Source: Clostridia bacterium (lineage in GTDB: Bacteria > Bacillota > Clostridia > Clostridiales > Clostridiaceae). From it: DNA of 12,028 nucleotides. The DNA is taken from NCBI GenBank assembly GCA_009930125.1, contig RZYZ01000048.1, positions 1-12,028 of the forward strand, read 5' to 3'. The position numbers were made by a program, and so were the translations under genes. Every line of letters starts with the position of its first letter. Positions within the stretch are counted from its first letter, which is position 1. The notes under the pieces are model-generated. The model did no database searches, was not told the DNA's origin, and worked only from the letters and a program-made list of their open reading frames with translations. This document shows, in pieces, positions 1 through 6,584 of this stretch.

Positions 1-116
1 GCTGTGTGGACTGCAAGGTGGAAGACCGCATCTGTAATGAATATACGCTGATCAAGAGACAGGCTGTGAAGGACCGTATTGAGGTCATTATTCTGCCCTT
101 TGAACTTGGATATTGA
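1..116 (+). CDS. C-terminal fragment of a LUD-domain (lactate utilisation, LutC/YkgG-like) protein
   Basis: Only the last 37 codons are inside the window. The reading frame begins at base 3 and ends with TGA at 114-116. The visible peptide has a Cys-x-x-Cys pair, then a DRICN motif, and ends in a hydrophobic beta-strand-like stretch followed by LGY. From memory, this pattern (CxDC, DRIC, basic/hydrophobic strand, terminal LG-aromatic) matches the C-terminus of LUD-domain proteins of the LutC/YkgG type. In the Lut system these work with an iron-sulfur protein and an oxidoreductase in lactate oxidation; many stand-alone clostridial members have no proven role. The family call rests on a short segment and could be wrong. 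A terminator hairpin begins 10 bases after the stop, so this gene ends its transcription unit. Confidence 0.6.
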   Translation, partial: CVDCKVEDRICNEYTLIKRQAVKDRIEVIILPFELGY

Positions 117-126
117 ACCAGTGAAT

Positions 127-166
127 AAGAAAGAGCTTCCCGGATTTTTTCGGGAAGCTCTTTCTT
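127..166. terminator. Bidirectional intrinsic terminator between the LUD gene and mgtE
   Basis: A perfect 16-bp stem (127-142 pairs with 151-166) encloses an 8-base T-rich loop. The arms begin and end in A-rich and T-rich runs, so the same hairpin gives a U-rich 3' side on both strands. It sits between two convergent genes, 10 bases after the plus-strand stop and 21 bases past the end of mgtE, and probably stops transcription from both sides. Confidence 0.85.
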
Positions 167-187
167 TTCCAATCCTCATTTCATTTT

Positions 188-1522
188 TTACAGAAGGTAC
201 GTGAGCATGAGGGTTGCAAATCCCAGGAAAAAGAAAAATCCCAGAACATCGGTCATGGTGGTGACAAAGACTGCAGAGGCCAGAGCGGGGTCAATCCCCA
301 TTTTCTTCAGCAGCAGAGGGATGAAGAATCCTGATAGCGCAGCAATGACCATGTTGAGGAACATGGCTACACCAATGACAAGGCCAAATACAGCATTTCC
401 TTCCCAGAGGCCGCCTAATATGGCGACAATCAGTCCCAGGACTGCTCCATGAAGGACGCCTACCAGAAACTCCTTTCTGAGAATCTCTTTTTTGTTCTCA
501 TAATCGATCTCTCCCAGTGCAATACCTCTTATGATCAGTGTCAGGGTCTGTGTGCCCGCATTTCCACCCATACCTGTGACAAGTGGCATGAAGACAGCCA
601 AAGCCACCACTTTGCTGATGGTGGCATCAAATAAGCTCACCGTTGCGGATGCAAGTATGGCTGTGACCAGATTGACAAGAAGCCAGGGTAGACGACTTCT
701 GATGGAGTCCAGAACACTACCGTCAATTTCTTCCTCTTCATCCAGACCGGCAAGTCGATACATATCTTCCGTATGCTCGTCGGAGAGAACTTCCATGATG
801 TCATCCACAGTAATGATTCCGAGCATGACCTGATCTTCATTGACCACAGGCATGGCCATATATCCGTATTTCTGGAAAATATTGGATACGTCTTCCTGAT
901 CCATGGAGGCGGGGATGGTTGCGACATGCTCGAGCATGACATCCTTCAGAAGGACATCAGGCAGGGAGGTGAGGATGGCTCTGATGGGAACGATTCCCTT
1001 CAGAACGTCCTGATCGTCAAGAACATAGATATAGTAAGGAGTTTCCGCATTGGGAGCGATGTCTCTCAGAAACGTCAGTGTTTCATCGATGGTCATGGTT
1101 TCCTTGACGGAAACAAATTCCGTGGCCATGATTCCACCAGCGGTTTCGGGGCTGAAAGAGAGGAGCTCTTCGATTTCCTCCCTGTGTTCCTCTTCCATTC
1201 CTTCGAGAATTCTGTTTTGCGTATCTTCATCTATATTACCAAGCATATCGGCAAGTTCATCGGAAGACATTTCTGAAATGATATCCTGCTTCTGCCTGGA
1301 AGGAAAGAGGGATAGGAGGATGAATTTTTCATCCAGCTCAGCCTCATCTATGACCATGGCGATGTATTCATCGGGGAATTTTTCCAGAAGCGCTTTCTGG
1401 TCTTCTTCATACTCCTGCAGAACTTCCAATAGATCCACCGGATGGAGCTCTTCTGTCAGCTCGAGGATTTCATCCAGTGAAGCCTGAAGTATGGTTTCTC
1501 TAAGTTTTTCTTCTCTATTCAT
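188..1522 (-). CDS. mgtE: Magnesium transporter MgtE
   Basis: A 444-residue homodimeric Mg2+ channel/transporter of the inner membrane, close to the usual length of about 450. The acidic helical MgtE_N domain covers roughly residues 1-125. Two CBS domains follow (about 130-255), which in this family sense cytosolic Mg2+ and close the pore. A linker/plug helix (about 256-278) leads into a five-helix membrane domain (about 279-444). Family hallmarks are visible: SPETAGG at the CBS entry (124-130), GMGGNAGTQ (317-325) in the pore domain, and DPALAS...TTMTD (411-425). D425 is the expected counterpart of the pore Mg2+-binding aspartate. The ATG is preceded by an AGGTG ribosome site. The gene has its own promoter, and its 5' leader is too short for an M-box riboswitch. 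No defects are seen. Confidence 0.97.
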   Translation of the reverse strand: MNREEKLRETILQASLDEILELTEELHPVDLLEVLQEYEEDQKALLEKFPDEYIAMVIDEAELDEKFILLSLFPSRQKQDIISEMSSDELADMLGNIDEDTQNRILEGMEEEHREEIEELLSFSPETAGGIMATEFVSVKETMTIDETLTFLRDIAPNAETPYYIYVLDDQDVLKGIVPIRAILTSLPDVLLKDVMLEHVATIPASMDQEDVSNIFQKYGYMAMPVVNEDQVMLGIITVDDIMEVLSDEHTEDMYRLAGLDEEEEIDGSVLDSIRSRLPWLLVNLVTAILASATVSLFDATISKVVALAVFMPLVTGMGGNAGTQTLTLIIRGIALGEIDYENKKEILRKEFLVGVLHGAVLGLIVAILGGLWEGNAVFGLVIGVAMFLNMVIAALSGFFIPLLLKKMGIDPALASAVFVTTMTDVLGFFFFLGFATLMLTYLL

Positions 1523-1554
1523 AAAGCACCTGCTTTCTGTTTATCGATAGTTCC

Positions 1555-1584
1555 ATTATACAGTAAAACTGCGCCAGGACTGAA
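1555..1584 (-). promoter_or_regulatory. Putative SigA promoter of mgtE
   Basis: On the minus strand a perfect TATAAT lies at 1560-1555. A weak -35 (TTCAGT, 1584-1579) is 18 bases upstream. Transcription would start near 1548 and leave a leader of only about 25 bases before the mgtE ATG. The promoter sits between the terminator of the upstream penicillin-binding protein gene and mgtE, which supports independent expression. Confidence 0.55.
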
Positions 1585-1605
1585 GATGTTTACGTTCCTG
1601 AAAGG

Positions 1606-1643
1606 AAAAACCCTTCTGCGGCTTTGATGCTGCAGAAGGGTTT
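1606..1643 (-). terminator. Intrinsic terminator of the PBP gene
   Basis: A 12-bp perfect stem (1608-1619 with 1632-1643) has a 12-base loop. Read on the minus strand, the descending arm runs directly into five T residues and then CCTTT. It begins 17 bases after the PBP stop codon and is a textbook rho-independent terminator in that direction. Confidence 0.85.
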
Positions 1644-1659
1644 CAGATACTTATTTCAA

Positions 1660-4023
1660 TTAATCGTCATTTCCATTTCCGTTGCCGTTTCCATTCCCGT
1701 TATTAGCGGGAGGAGCTGGAACAGTGGGTTCTTCTGGCTCTTCTGGGATCGGCTCGATCACAGGAGGTTCATAGGTATGAACATCACAGACGCTTCTTGG
1801 CTGTGTGCCAGTGACGAAGAGATCGGATGAGACCGTTCCATCAATGTAGCACTGCTCATTGGGGATTCCGCCGGATTCCATACAGAAGGAAGCGGTTGTG
1901 AGTCCCTGAGGTCTTGAGATGTCTCTTACTTCATGGCCTTCATTGAGATAAGCCATGATCTTACCGAAGGCATACTGGGTCACATAGGAACTGGCACCTC
2001 GGTTTGAATCTCCGTTCAGAACCTGAAGCGGTCTGTCAGAACCGAACCAGATGGCGGCTGAGTAGTAGGGTGAAAGTCCCGCAAACCACAGGTCAGTCTG
2101 CTCGTTGTCATCATTTGTCGCGGTACCGGTCTTACCCGCAATAGGCATGGATGTCAGCTTTGTACCAGGCACATTGTTTCTGACGATGTCCTTCATGACA
2201 TCATAGAGAAGATAGGCATTCTGTGCTGATAGAATCTGCTCTGATTTCGGAATGTTTTCCAGAATGATGTTACCTTCTCCATCCGTGACTTTCGTATAGA
2301 GGATGTTCTCTGTGAATATTCCGCTGTTACCGAACATACCGTAGGCACCGGCCATGATCAGAGGATTGCCTCCATCTTTGTCATATGAGTAGTTTCCGCC
2401 CATGGCATACCCTGCTGCTCCTACATTGCTTTTATCTGCAAATATCAGCCCGTATTTTTCGCCGAAGTTTCTTACAATATCGACTCTGTCGTTGCCGAGT
2501 GCGTAGAACGTTCTCACTGAAACAGTGTTGTAGGAGTTCACGATGGCTTTTCTCACAGAAGTATAGCCGGTGTATCTGAAGTTGACATTGTTCGGCCACT
2601 CACTTCTGCTGGATGGAGCATCGAGCTCCCTGAAGATATCCGCTTCTGTTCGTTTACTGATCTGCTTATCTAGTGCAGGTGTCCCCAAGGTGATAGCTCC
2701 GGTTTCCAGCGCAGGCCCATAGATTGTAATGGGCTTGGTGGTGGAACCGATGGGTCTTAGTGAGCTGAGTGGAAAGGTAGGAGAGTAATAGGATCTGTTT
2801 GCGGTGGCTGAAGTGCTGTTGTCTCTGCCTCCGATAAGCACTTTGACCTGTCCTGTCCTGTAATCCGTTGCGGCGAAGGCGGCTTCCACTTCTTTTCTCT
2901 GGGCAATGTATTCGCCTGTCATACGATTCTTTTCAGCCAGAGGGTCAATATAGGTTGCTTTGATATTTTCATAATCAGCCAATACGGACTGGGCATATTC
3001 CTGTGCATCACGGTCCATGGTGGAATGGATCACAAGTCCACCATAGGCGAAGAGGTCTGCAATCTCCTCATCGGTGTATCCTTTTTCTCTCTTCAGATCG
3101 TTCTCCACCTGATCCTTTACGGGTCTTGTGAAGTACTCATAGTTGTACTTGTCGGATACGATACTGGTCTGGGAAAACTGGATTCCCGTCTCATCCAGAG
3201 ATCGGGTATACAGCTCATGTTCTGCTTCTGTTATTTTCTCATTCTTCAGCATGGCGTTCAGCACAAGCTTCGTACGATTCAGGTACTTGCTGGGGTTTGC
3301 CATGGAGCTTTGTGAAAATGCATAGTAGTTACTTGGACTCTGGGTTGTTCCTGCGATATACGCAGCTTCCACAACATTCAGCTCATTGGCGGATTTGTTG
3401 AAGTACTGCCTTGCAGCGGCTTCCACACCATTGGCTCTACCACCCAGGAAAACACTGTTCAGGTATGTCTCAAGAATCTGATCTTTTGTCAGCATTTTTT
3501 CCGCATGCAGTGCCATGAAGATTTCCTTGATTTTACGTTCATATTTCTGTTCTCTGGTAAGGAAGGTGTTCTTGATCATCTGCTGCGTCAGAGTGGAACC
3601 ACCCTGCATGTCTCTGTTTCCAGTGACCTGACCGACGATGTCACGAATGGTGACGCCGATGGTTCTTCTGTAATCCACACCCTTATGTTTTTCGAATCTT
3701 TCATCTTCGATGGAAATGAAAGCATCAACGATGTTCTGTCCCATATCTTCCAGGTCAAGGGGGAATCGGACTTCATCTGTATGAATCAGATCCATCTGAT
3801 TGCCTTCATTATCGAGTACGATACTGGGCTCATTCAGAGCGAGGAAACGGCTGACGTTCACCTCAGGAGCTTCTTCTGCGATTTCTAATACGATTTTTGC
3901 CACATACAGACTACCGGCCATGGTGGCGATAATCAATGCGATCAAAAAGAATTTCATGAATTTAGCAAAAACAGTGAAAGAATTTGTTGTTGCATTCTTT
4001 CTTGTATTTGGTTTTTGGATCAT
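1660..4023 (-). CDS. ponA: Class A penicillin-binding protein (PBP1A family: glycosyltransferase plus transpeptidase)
   Basis: A 787-residue bifunctional peptidoglycan synthase: it polymerises lipid II and cross-links the stem peptides outside the membrane. A short basic cytoplasmic tail precedes one membrane anchor (about 23-45). The GT51 domain shows EDERF-x2-H-x-G with catalytic Glu106, GGSTLTQQ (141-148), RKIKE (163-167) and ETYLN (185-189). The transpeptidase domain has all three active-site motifs: S427-T-T-K430, S497-Y-N499 and K631-T-G633. The tail has three cysteines (714, 725, 746), then a Pro/Glu-rich stretch (about 753-772) and an Asn/Gly run ending in DD. The ATG follows a strong GGAGGT site 7 bases upstream. 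It is a monocistronic unit between hpt and mgtE. The symbol follows Bacillus usage; the subclass is inferred from architecture. Confidence 0.95.
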   Translation of the reverse strand: MIQKPNTRKNATTNSFTVFAKFMKFFLIALIIATMAGSLYVAKIVLEIAEEAPEVNVSRFLALNEPSIVLDNEGNQMDLIHTDEVRFPLDLEDMGQNIVDAFISIEDERFEKHKGVDYRRTIGVTIRDIVGQVTGNRDMQGGSTLTQQMIKNTFLTREQKYERKIKEIFMALHAEKMLTKDQILETYLNSVFLGGRANGVEAAARQYFNKSANELNVVEAAYIAGTTQSPSNYYAFSQSSMANPSKYLNRTKLVLNAMLKNEKITEAEHELYTRSLDETGIQFSQTSIVSDKYNYEYFTRPVKDQVENDLKREKGYTDEEIADLFAYGGLVIHSTMDRDAQEYAQSVLADYENIKATYIDPLAEKNRMTGEYIAQRKEVEAAFAATDYRTGQVKVLIGGRDNSTSATANRSYYSPTFPLSSLRPIGSTTKPITIYGPALETGAITLGTPALDKQISKRTEADIFRELDAPSSRSEWPNNVNFRYTGYTSVRKAIVNSYNTVSVRTFYALGNDRVDIVRNFGEKYGLIFADKSNVGAAGYAMGGNYSYDKDGGNPLIMAGAYGMFGNSGIFTENILYTKVTDGEGNIILENIPKSEQILSAQNAYLLYDVMKDIVRNNVPGTKLTSMPIAGKTGTATNDDNEQTDLWFAGLSPYYSAAIWFGSDRPLQVLNGDSNRGASSYVTQYAFGKIMAYLNEGHEVRDISRPQGLTTASFCMESGGIPNEQCYIDGTVSSDLFVTGTQPRSVCDVHTYEPPVIEPIPEEPEEPTVPAPPANNGNGNGNGNGNDD
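1669..1698. repeat. Degenerate hexanucleotide tandem repeat in the end of the PBP gene
   Basis: Five imperfect 6-base units (plus strand ATTTCC, ATTTCC, GTTGCC, GTTTCC, ATTCCC) lie just before the last codons of the PBP gene. On the coding strand they give alternating Gly-Asn. Slippage by whole units would change the length of the flexible tail without shifting the frame. Confidence 0.7.
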
Positions 4024-4056
4024 CTTTTTACCTCCGTAAAAATTTTTACTCTATGT

Positions 4057-4065
4057 ATTATAGCA
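4057..4065 (-). promoter_or_regulatory. Extended -10 promoter of the PBP gene
   Basis: The minus strand reads TGC-TATAAT (4065-4057), an extended -10 element with a perfect hexamer. No recognisable -35 exists at 17-18 bases, because that position is inside the hpt terminator hairpin. The predicted start near 4050 gives a leader of about 27 bases containing the GGAGGT ribosome site. Confidence 0.6.
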
Positions 4066-4067
4066 TA

Positions 4068-4099
4068 AAAGATGCCCTACCTAGTAGTAGCGCATCTTT
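4068..4099 (-). terminator. Intrinsic terminator downstream of hpt
   Basis: Arms 4068-4075 and 4092-4099 form a perfect 8-bp stem. A further 4-bp stem (CTAC/GTAG) continues inward after one G-G mismatch, around a 6-base loop. On the minus strand the descending arm ends in TTTT. It lies 57 bases past the hpt stop and directly abuts the extended -10 of the PBP gene. Confidence 0.7.
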
Positions 4100-4156
4100 A
4101 TTAACTCTTAAGATTACATGATATTTTGCTCTTTTATTGTCAGCAGGAGATACGTG

Positions 4157-4678
4157 CTATTTCCAGTTGAACACATAGGGAACATTTCTGTAATGATCTC
4201 CGTAATTCAGTCCATAGCCTACAACGAACACATCTTCGATCTCAAAGCAGCAGTAGTCGGGCTTGATATCCACGGTGCGTCTGGATGGTTTATCCAGCAG
4301 GGTGCAGGTCTTGACGCTGCGTGCACCTTTTTCCTTGACATAATTCACAACAAAGTCCATGGTGATTCCAGTATCGACGATATCATCCACGATGAGCACA
4401 TCGTATCCTTCAATATTATCAGGTACATCATTCACAACCTGGCAGGAACCCTGGGTGGTTTCGCTGTGCCCGTATGAAGAAGTTGTCATAAATCCGATTG
4501 TGGTATTCACATCGATGGCTCTGACAAGATCCGCAGTGAATATGAAACTGCCTCGTAGAAGAGATAGGACATAGAGTTTTTTGCCTTCGTAATCCTTTGA
4601 AATATGGGCACCGACTTCCTTGACCTTCTCTCTTATTTCCTCTTCTGTTATCAGTATATTTCTTTCTTTATCTTCCAT
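4157..4678 (-). CDS. hpt: Hypoxanthine phosphoribosyltransferase
   Basis: A 173-residue cytosolic purine-salvage enzyme that transfers PRPP-derived ribose phosphate to hypoxanthine (usually also guanine), giving IMP or GMP. Length is typical. The PRPP-binding motif is VLIVDDIVDTGIT (94-106). The pyrophosphate loop is LRGS (41-44), the mobile loop contains SSYG (67-70), and the purine-site segment DYCCFEIEDVFVVGYGLNYG lies at 141-160, with RN at 164-165. An in-frame TGA two codons before the ATG fixes the start here or later. The ribosome site is only moderate (GGTGAAGTG region). In many Firmicutes hpt sits between tilS and ftsH; here it stands alone, divergent from hflX, with a near-consensus promoter and its own terminator. 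Confidence 0.96.
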   Translation of the reverse strand: MEDKERNILITEEEIREKVKEVGAHISKDYEGKKLYVLSLLRGSFIFTADLVRAIDVNTTIGFMTTSSYGHSETTQGSCQVVNDVPDNIEGYDVLIVDDIVDTGITMDFVVNYVKEKGARSVKTCTLLDKPSRRTVDIKPDYCCFEIEDVFVVGYGLNYGDHYRNVPYVFNWK

Positions 4679-4705
4679 CCGTCACTTCACCGTTTCCTTT
4701 CAAAG

Positions 4706-4734
4706 TATACATATTAAACTAAATAATATATAAT
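4706..4734 (+). promoter_or_regulatory. Putative SigA promoter of the hflX operon
   Basis: A perfect TATAAT (4729-4734) lies 17 bases after a 4/6 -35 (TATACA, 4706-4711). Predicted start is near 4741, leaving a leader of about 38 bases with AAAGGAGG ahead of the GTG. The -10 hexamer directly abuts the -10 of the opposing hpt promoter. Confidence 0.6.
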
Positions 4735-4751
4735 TGATGTGAATATGTCAA
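4723..4751 (-). promoter_or_regulatory. Near-consensus SigA promoter of hpt
   Basis: On the minus strand a perfect TTGACA (4751-4746) is followed after exactly 17 bases by TATTAT (4728-4723). Predicted start is near 4716, giving a leader of about 38 bases. This is the best-matching promoter in the window. Confidence 0.8.
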
Positions 4752-4778
4752 GAACCTTGCGAAAAAGGAGGAAATCTT

Positions 4779-6584
4779 GTGATAACAGGTAATATAGATG
4801 GCGTAAGAAAGAGAATTCTCGAAGAATTAGAAGAAATATTTGACATTAGAACGGCAAAATATGCATTCATCGATGAGCAGATCATCGAGATCATGATCAA
4901 GGCCACCAAGGAGCTGAATAGAGAAATCAGCGTGCTGGTGGATCGAAAAGGAAAAGTGGCGGAGGTCACCATCGGTGACAGCAGTACAGTATCCATGCCG
5001 CTGGTGGATCTCAGAGACAATAAGCTCTCAAGAGTGAGAGTGGTCCATACACATCCGAACGGAAACCCGAATCTTTCCGCACTGGATGTGTCCGCACTGG
5101 TGAAAATGAAGCTGGACTCCATTATCGCAATCGGAGTGTCGGATCACCCTGAAGTTGTGATGGGCTTTCTCACGGTGGAAAATCAGAAGGTCCATGTAGA
5201 AGCCACAAGACCCATGTCTCTAGAAGATGCCAAGAGGTTCAACATCATCGACAGGATTATCTATAATGAAGGGCTTCTATTAGATGCGGAAGATCTGGAG
5301 GAAGAGGATGAGCGGGCAGTGCTCATCGGGCTGGATTCGGAAGAAAGCCTGGTGGAACTGGCTGAACTGGCCAATGCGGCGGATGTCACTGTGGGAGAAG
5401 TGGTTTTTCAGAACCGTGCTTCTCAGGATAATGCTTTTTATATCGGAAAAGGAAAAGTCGGTGAAGTCAGAGATGTGCTGCAGCTTACCAGAAGCAACAT
5501 TGTCATAGCCGATGATGAACTCACTGGTTCGCAGATCCGAAACCTGGAAGACGAACTGGGTGTGAAAGTCATTGACAGAACCACGCTGATTCTTGAGATT
5601 TTTGCAAGAAGAGCAAGAAGTAAGGAAGCGAAGCTTCAGGTCGAGCTGGCACAGCTGAAATACAGAATGTCCAGGCTTATAGGTCTTGGCACCGTCATGT
5701 CGAGAACCGGTGGAGGAATCGGAACCAGAGGGCCTGGAGAACAGCAGCTGGAAATCGACAGACGTAAAATTCGGGACCGTGTCAACGACCTGAAAAATGA
5801 ACTGAAGAAAGTCGTGGCCATCCGAAATGTACAGCGTGAGAATCGTAACCAGAATGAGATTCAGAGAATTTCTCTGGTCGGATATACGAATTCCGGGAAA
5901 TCCACACTCAGAAATGCACTGGCAGATATGGCTTCCAAAGATTCCATTGTCAAAAGCAAAGTGCTGGAGAAAGACATGCTTTTTGCTACCTTGGATACAA
6001 CCACCAGGGCGATTTCATTTGAGGACAATCGAGTAGTCACCCTGACGGATACAGTGGGATTTGTGAGAAAACTGCCTCATGACCTCATTGAGGCCTTTAA
6101 ATCAACACTGGAGGAAGTGATCTATTCCGATCTTCTGGTTCATGTCATTGACGGATCAGTGGACGACTGCTTCGCCCAGGCAGTGGCTGTGGATGAGGTT
6201 CTGGAGGAAATAGGTGCGGGAGGCACAGACAGAATCATAGCAATCAACAAGATTGATCTGGGGAAAAGCTATAGAACGGAAGATGTGGAAAAGCTCTATG
6301 AAGGGAAATATCCTATTATAGAGATTTCAGCGAAAAACGGCACAAACCTGAAGAAACTCATGGAAGAGATGGCCTCGGCGCTGCCGGATAACCTGGTCGA
6401 AATCGAAGCGGTCATACCTTATGACATGCAGAGACTTGTTTCTCTTCTCCATGATAAGGGAACCGTGATCAGTGAGGAATACGAAGAGACGGGCACGAAG
6501 ATCAGGGCGAAAGTTCCGCAGAAGGAACTGCATCAGTACAAGGAATTCATCAAAGGAGGCAGCGATGAGGGATTTGATCATTGA
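4779..6584 (+). CDS. hflX: GTPase HflX with N-terminal JAMM/RadC-like domain
   Basis: A 601-residue protein; ordinary HflX is about 420-430 residues. Residues from about 180 onward are standard HflX, a GTPase that binds the 50S subunit and splits stalled or stress-inactivated ribosomes. Visible there are the GTP-bdg_N region (about 182-275), the signature TGGGIGTRGPGEQQLE (310-325), P-loop GYTNSGKST (368-376), DTTTR (406-410), DTVG (424-427), NKID (490-493), SAK (517-519), and a C-terminal domain (about 540-595). The extra N-terminus (about 1-170) contains E49, then H90-T-H92-x7-S100-x2-D103, an exact JAMM/MPN+ pattern that also resembles the RadC sequence HNHPSG-x4-S-x2-D. The GTG start follows AAAGGAGG at good spacing. 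It is first in an operon; its stop overlaps the next gene by 20 bases. The HflX call is secure. The metal-binding or peptidase role of the N-domain is inference. Confidence 0.95.
   Translation: MITGNIDGVRKRILEELEEIFDIRTAKYAFIDEQIIEIMIKATKELNREISVLVDRKGKVAEVTIGDSSTVSMPLVDLRDNKLSRVRVVHTHPNGNPNLSALDVSALVKMKLDSIIAIGVSDHPEVVMGFLTVENQKVHVEATRPMSLEDAKRFNIIDRIIYNEGLLLDAEDLEEEDERAVLIGLDSEESLVELAELANAADVTVGEVVFQNRASQDNAFYIGKGKVGEVRDVLQLTRSNIVIADDELTGSQIRNLEDELGVKVIDRTTLILEIFARRARSKEAKLQVELAQLKYRMSRLIGLGTVMSRTGGGIGTRGPGEQQLEIDRRKIRDRVNDLKNELKKVVAIRNVQRENRNQNEIQRISLVGYTNSGKSTLRNALADMASKDSIVKSKVLEKDMLFATLDTTTRAISFEDNRVVTLTDTVGFVRKLPHDLIEAFKSTLEEVIYSDLLVHVIDGSVDDCFAQAVAVDEVLEEIGAGGTDRIIAINKIDLGKSYRTEDVEKLYEGKYPIIEISAKNGTNLKKLMEEMASALPDNLVEIEAVIPYDMQRLVSLLHDKGTVISEEYEETGTKIRAKVPQKELHQYKEFIKGGSDEGFDH

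Noticed and set aside
773..1276. Long open frame on the plus strand opposite mgtE (167 codons)
   Set aside because: It lies wholly antisense to the well-supported mgtE, its translation resembles no family and it has no ribosome site. It is a by-product of mgtE codon use.
1523..1659. M-box riboswitch upstream of mgtE
   Set aside because: The space is shared with the PBP terminator and a TATAAT close to the gene, leaving too little room for the structure.
4068..4156. Riboswitch or small RNA in the gap between hpt and the PBP gene
   Set aside because: The hairpin at 4068-4099 is explained as the hpt terminator, and the remaining 57 bases are A/T-rich without further structure.
6472..6564. Earlier in-frame ATG for the nucleotidyltransferase gene
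   Set aside because: It would add 31 residues deep inside hflX, rich in Arg and Lys and without a ribosome site. The ATG at 6565 has AAAGGAGG at ideal spacing.
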